Source of the DNA: Betaproteobacteria bacterium HGW-Betaproteobacteria-16
GTDB taxonomy: Bacteria; Pseudomonadota; Gammaproteobacteria; Burkholderiales; Burkholderiaceae_C
Assembly (NCBI GenBank): GCA_002840835.1
Contig: PHCQ01000003.1
Location: forward strand, 82,254-146,253
Length of the DNA: 64,000 nt
Reading direction: 5' to 3'
Shown: positions 63,932-64,000 of the stretch, piece after piece
How positions within the stretch are numbered: position 1 is the stretch's first letter
Layout of the letters: every line of letters starts with the position of its first letter
Program-made: the position numbers and the translations under genes
Notes under the pieces: model-generated
Told to the model about the DNA's origin: nothing
The model's database searches: none
The model's input: the letters and a program-made list of their open reading frames with translations, nothing else

Positions 63932-64000
63932 GATGCGGTATGGGCTGAAGAGCTACGGGCAGGGATCGCAGGCCGAATTATAGAAACCAGGCATCGGCCT

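Overview
The window is a piece of a betaproteobacterial chromosome, most likely Comamonadaceae/Burkholderiales. The gene order M23 peptidase, secA, argJ, DUF815 ATPase, NUDIX, yacG, zapD, coaE, pilD, pilC, pilB on the left and tRNA-Pro, ispB on the right is typical of that group. I assigned the taxon from gene content and order only. A 50.4-kb genomic island lies between pilB and ispB. It is bounded by a perfect 45-bp direct repeat (12453..12497 and 62824..62868) that is the 3' half of a tRNA-Pro(CGG) gene. A tyrosine integrase sits next to the intact tRNA, and a 20-bp direct repeat just inside each end (12615..12634, 62727..62746) may be an integrase arm site.

Inside the island, 13.1-14.2 kb holds a small MerR/AlpA-like DNA-binding protein and an HNH endonuclease, separated by a cluster of hairpins. 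The region 14.4-38.8 kb is one minus-strand run of nine closely spaced genes, read right to left: DrmD-like SNF2 translocase, 1713-aa Eco57I-type adenine methyltransferase, DUF262-DUF1524 protein (GmrSD-like), unknown 241-aa protein, 52-aa overlapping micro-gene, second SNF2/RapA-like translocase, Hsp70/actin-like ATPase, 2135-aa DruE-like DUF1998 helicase with a restriction-endonuclease-like segment, and a UvrD helicase with a RelE-like N terminus. It looks like a DISARM/Druantia-related composite defence system. An HTH-containing tyrosine recombinase is divergent from it at 39.5 kb.

The region 41.8-49.8 kb is a plus-strand operon with overlapping genes: a sigma factor, an unknown 210-aa protein, an IrrE-peptidase/UvrD-helicase/Cas4-type Fe-S fusion, then a complete ubiquitin-like conjugation cassette (tandem ubiquitin-like protein, E2, JAB peptidase, E1) and a two-TM membrane protein. 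The last genes match the Bil (bacterial ISG15-like) antiphage system. The three upstream genes look like a dedicated control and sensor module, which I consider the most novel feature.

The region 49.8-60.5 kb holds small enzymes acting on nucleotides, phosphates or ADP-ribose: EEP nuclease/phosphatase, ADP-ribosylglycohydrolase, possible PD-(D/E)XK protein, two metallophosphoesterases, NrtR-like Nudix regulator, uracil-DNA-glycosylase-fold protein and two HAD phosphatases, plus several unknown genes. Two near-palindromic 19-bp operator candidates lie exactly between the NrtR-like gene and the divergent phosphatase operon. No CRISPR array, rRNA or insertion sequence was seen. Functions are read from motifs by eye and no database search was run.
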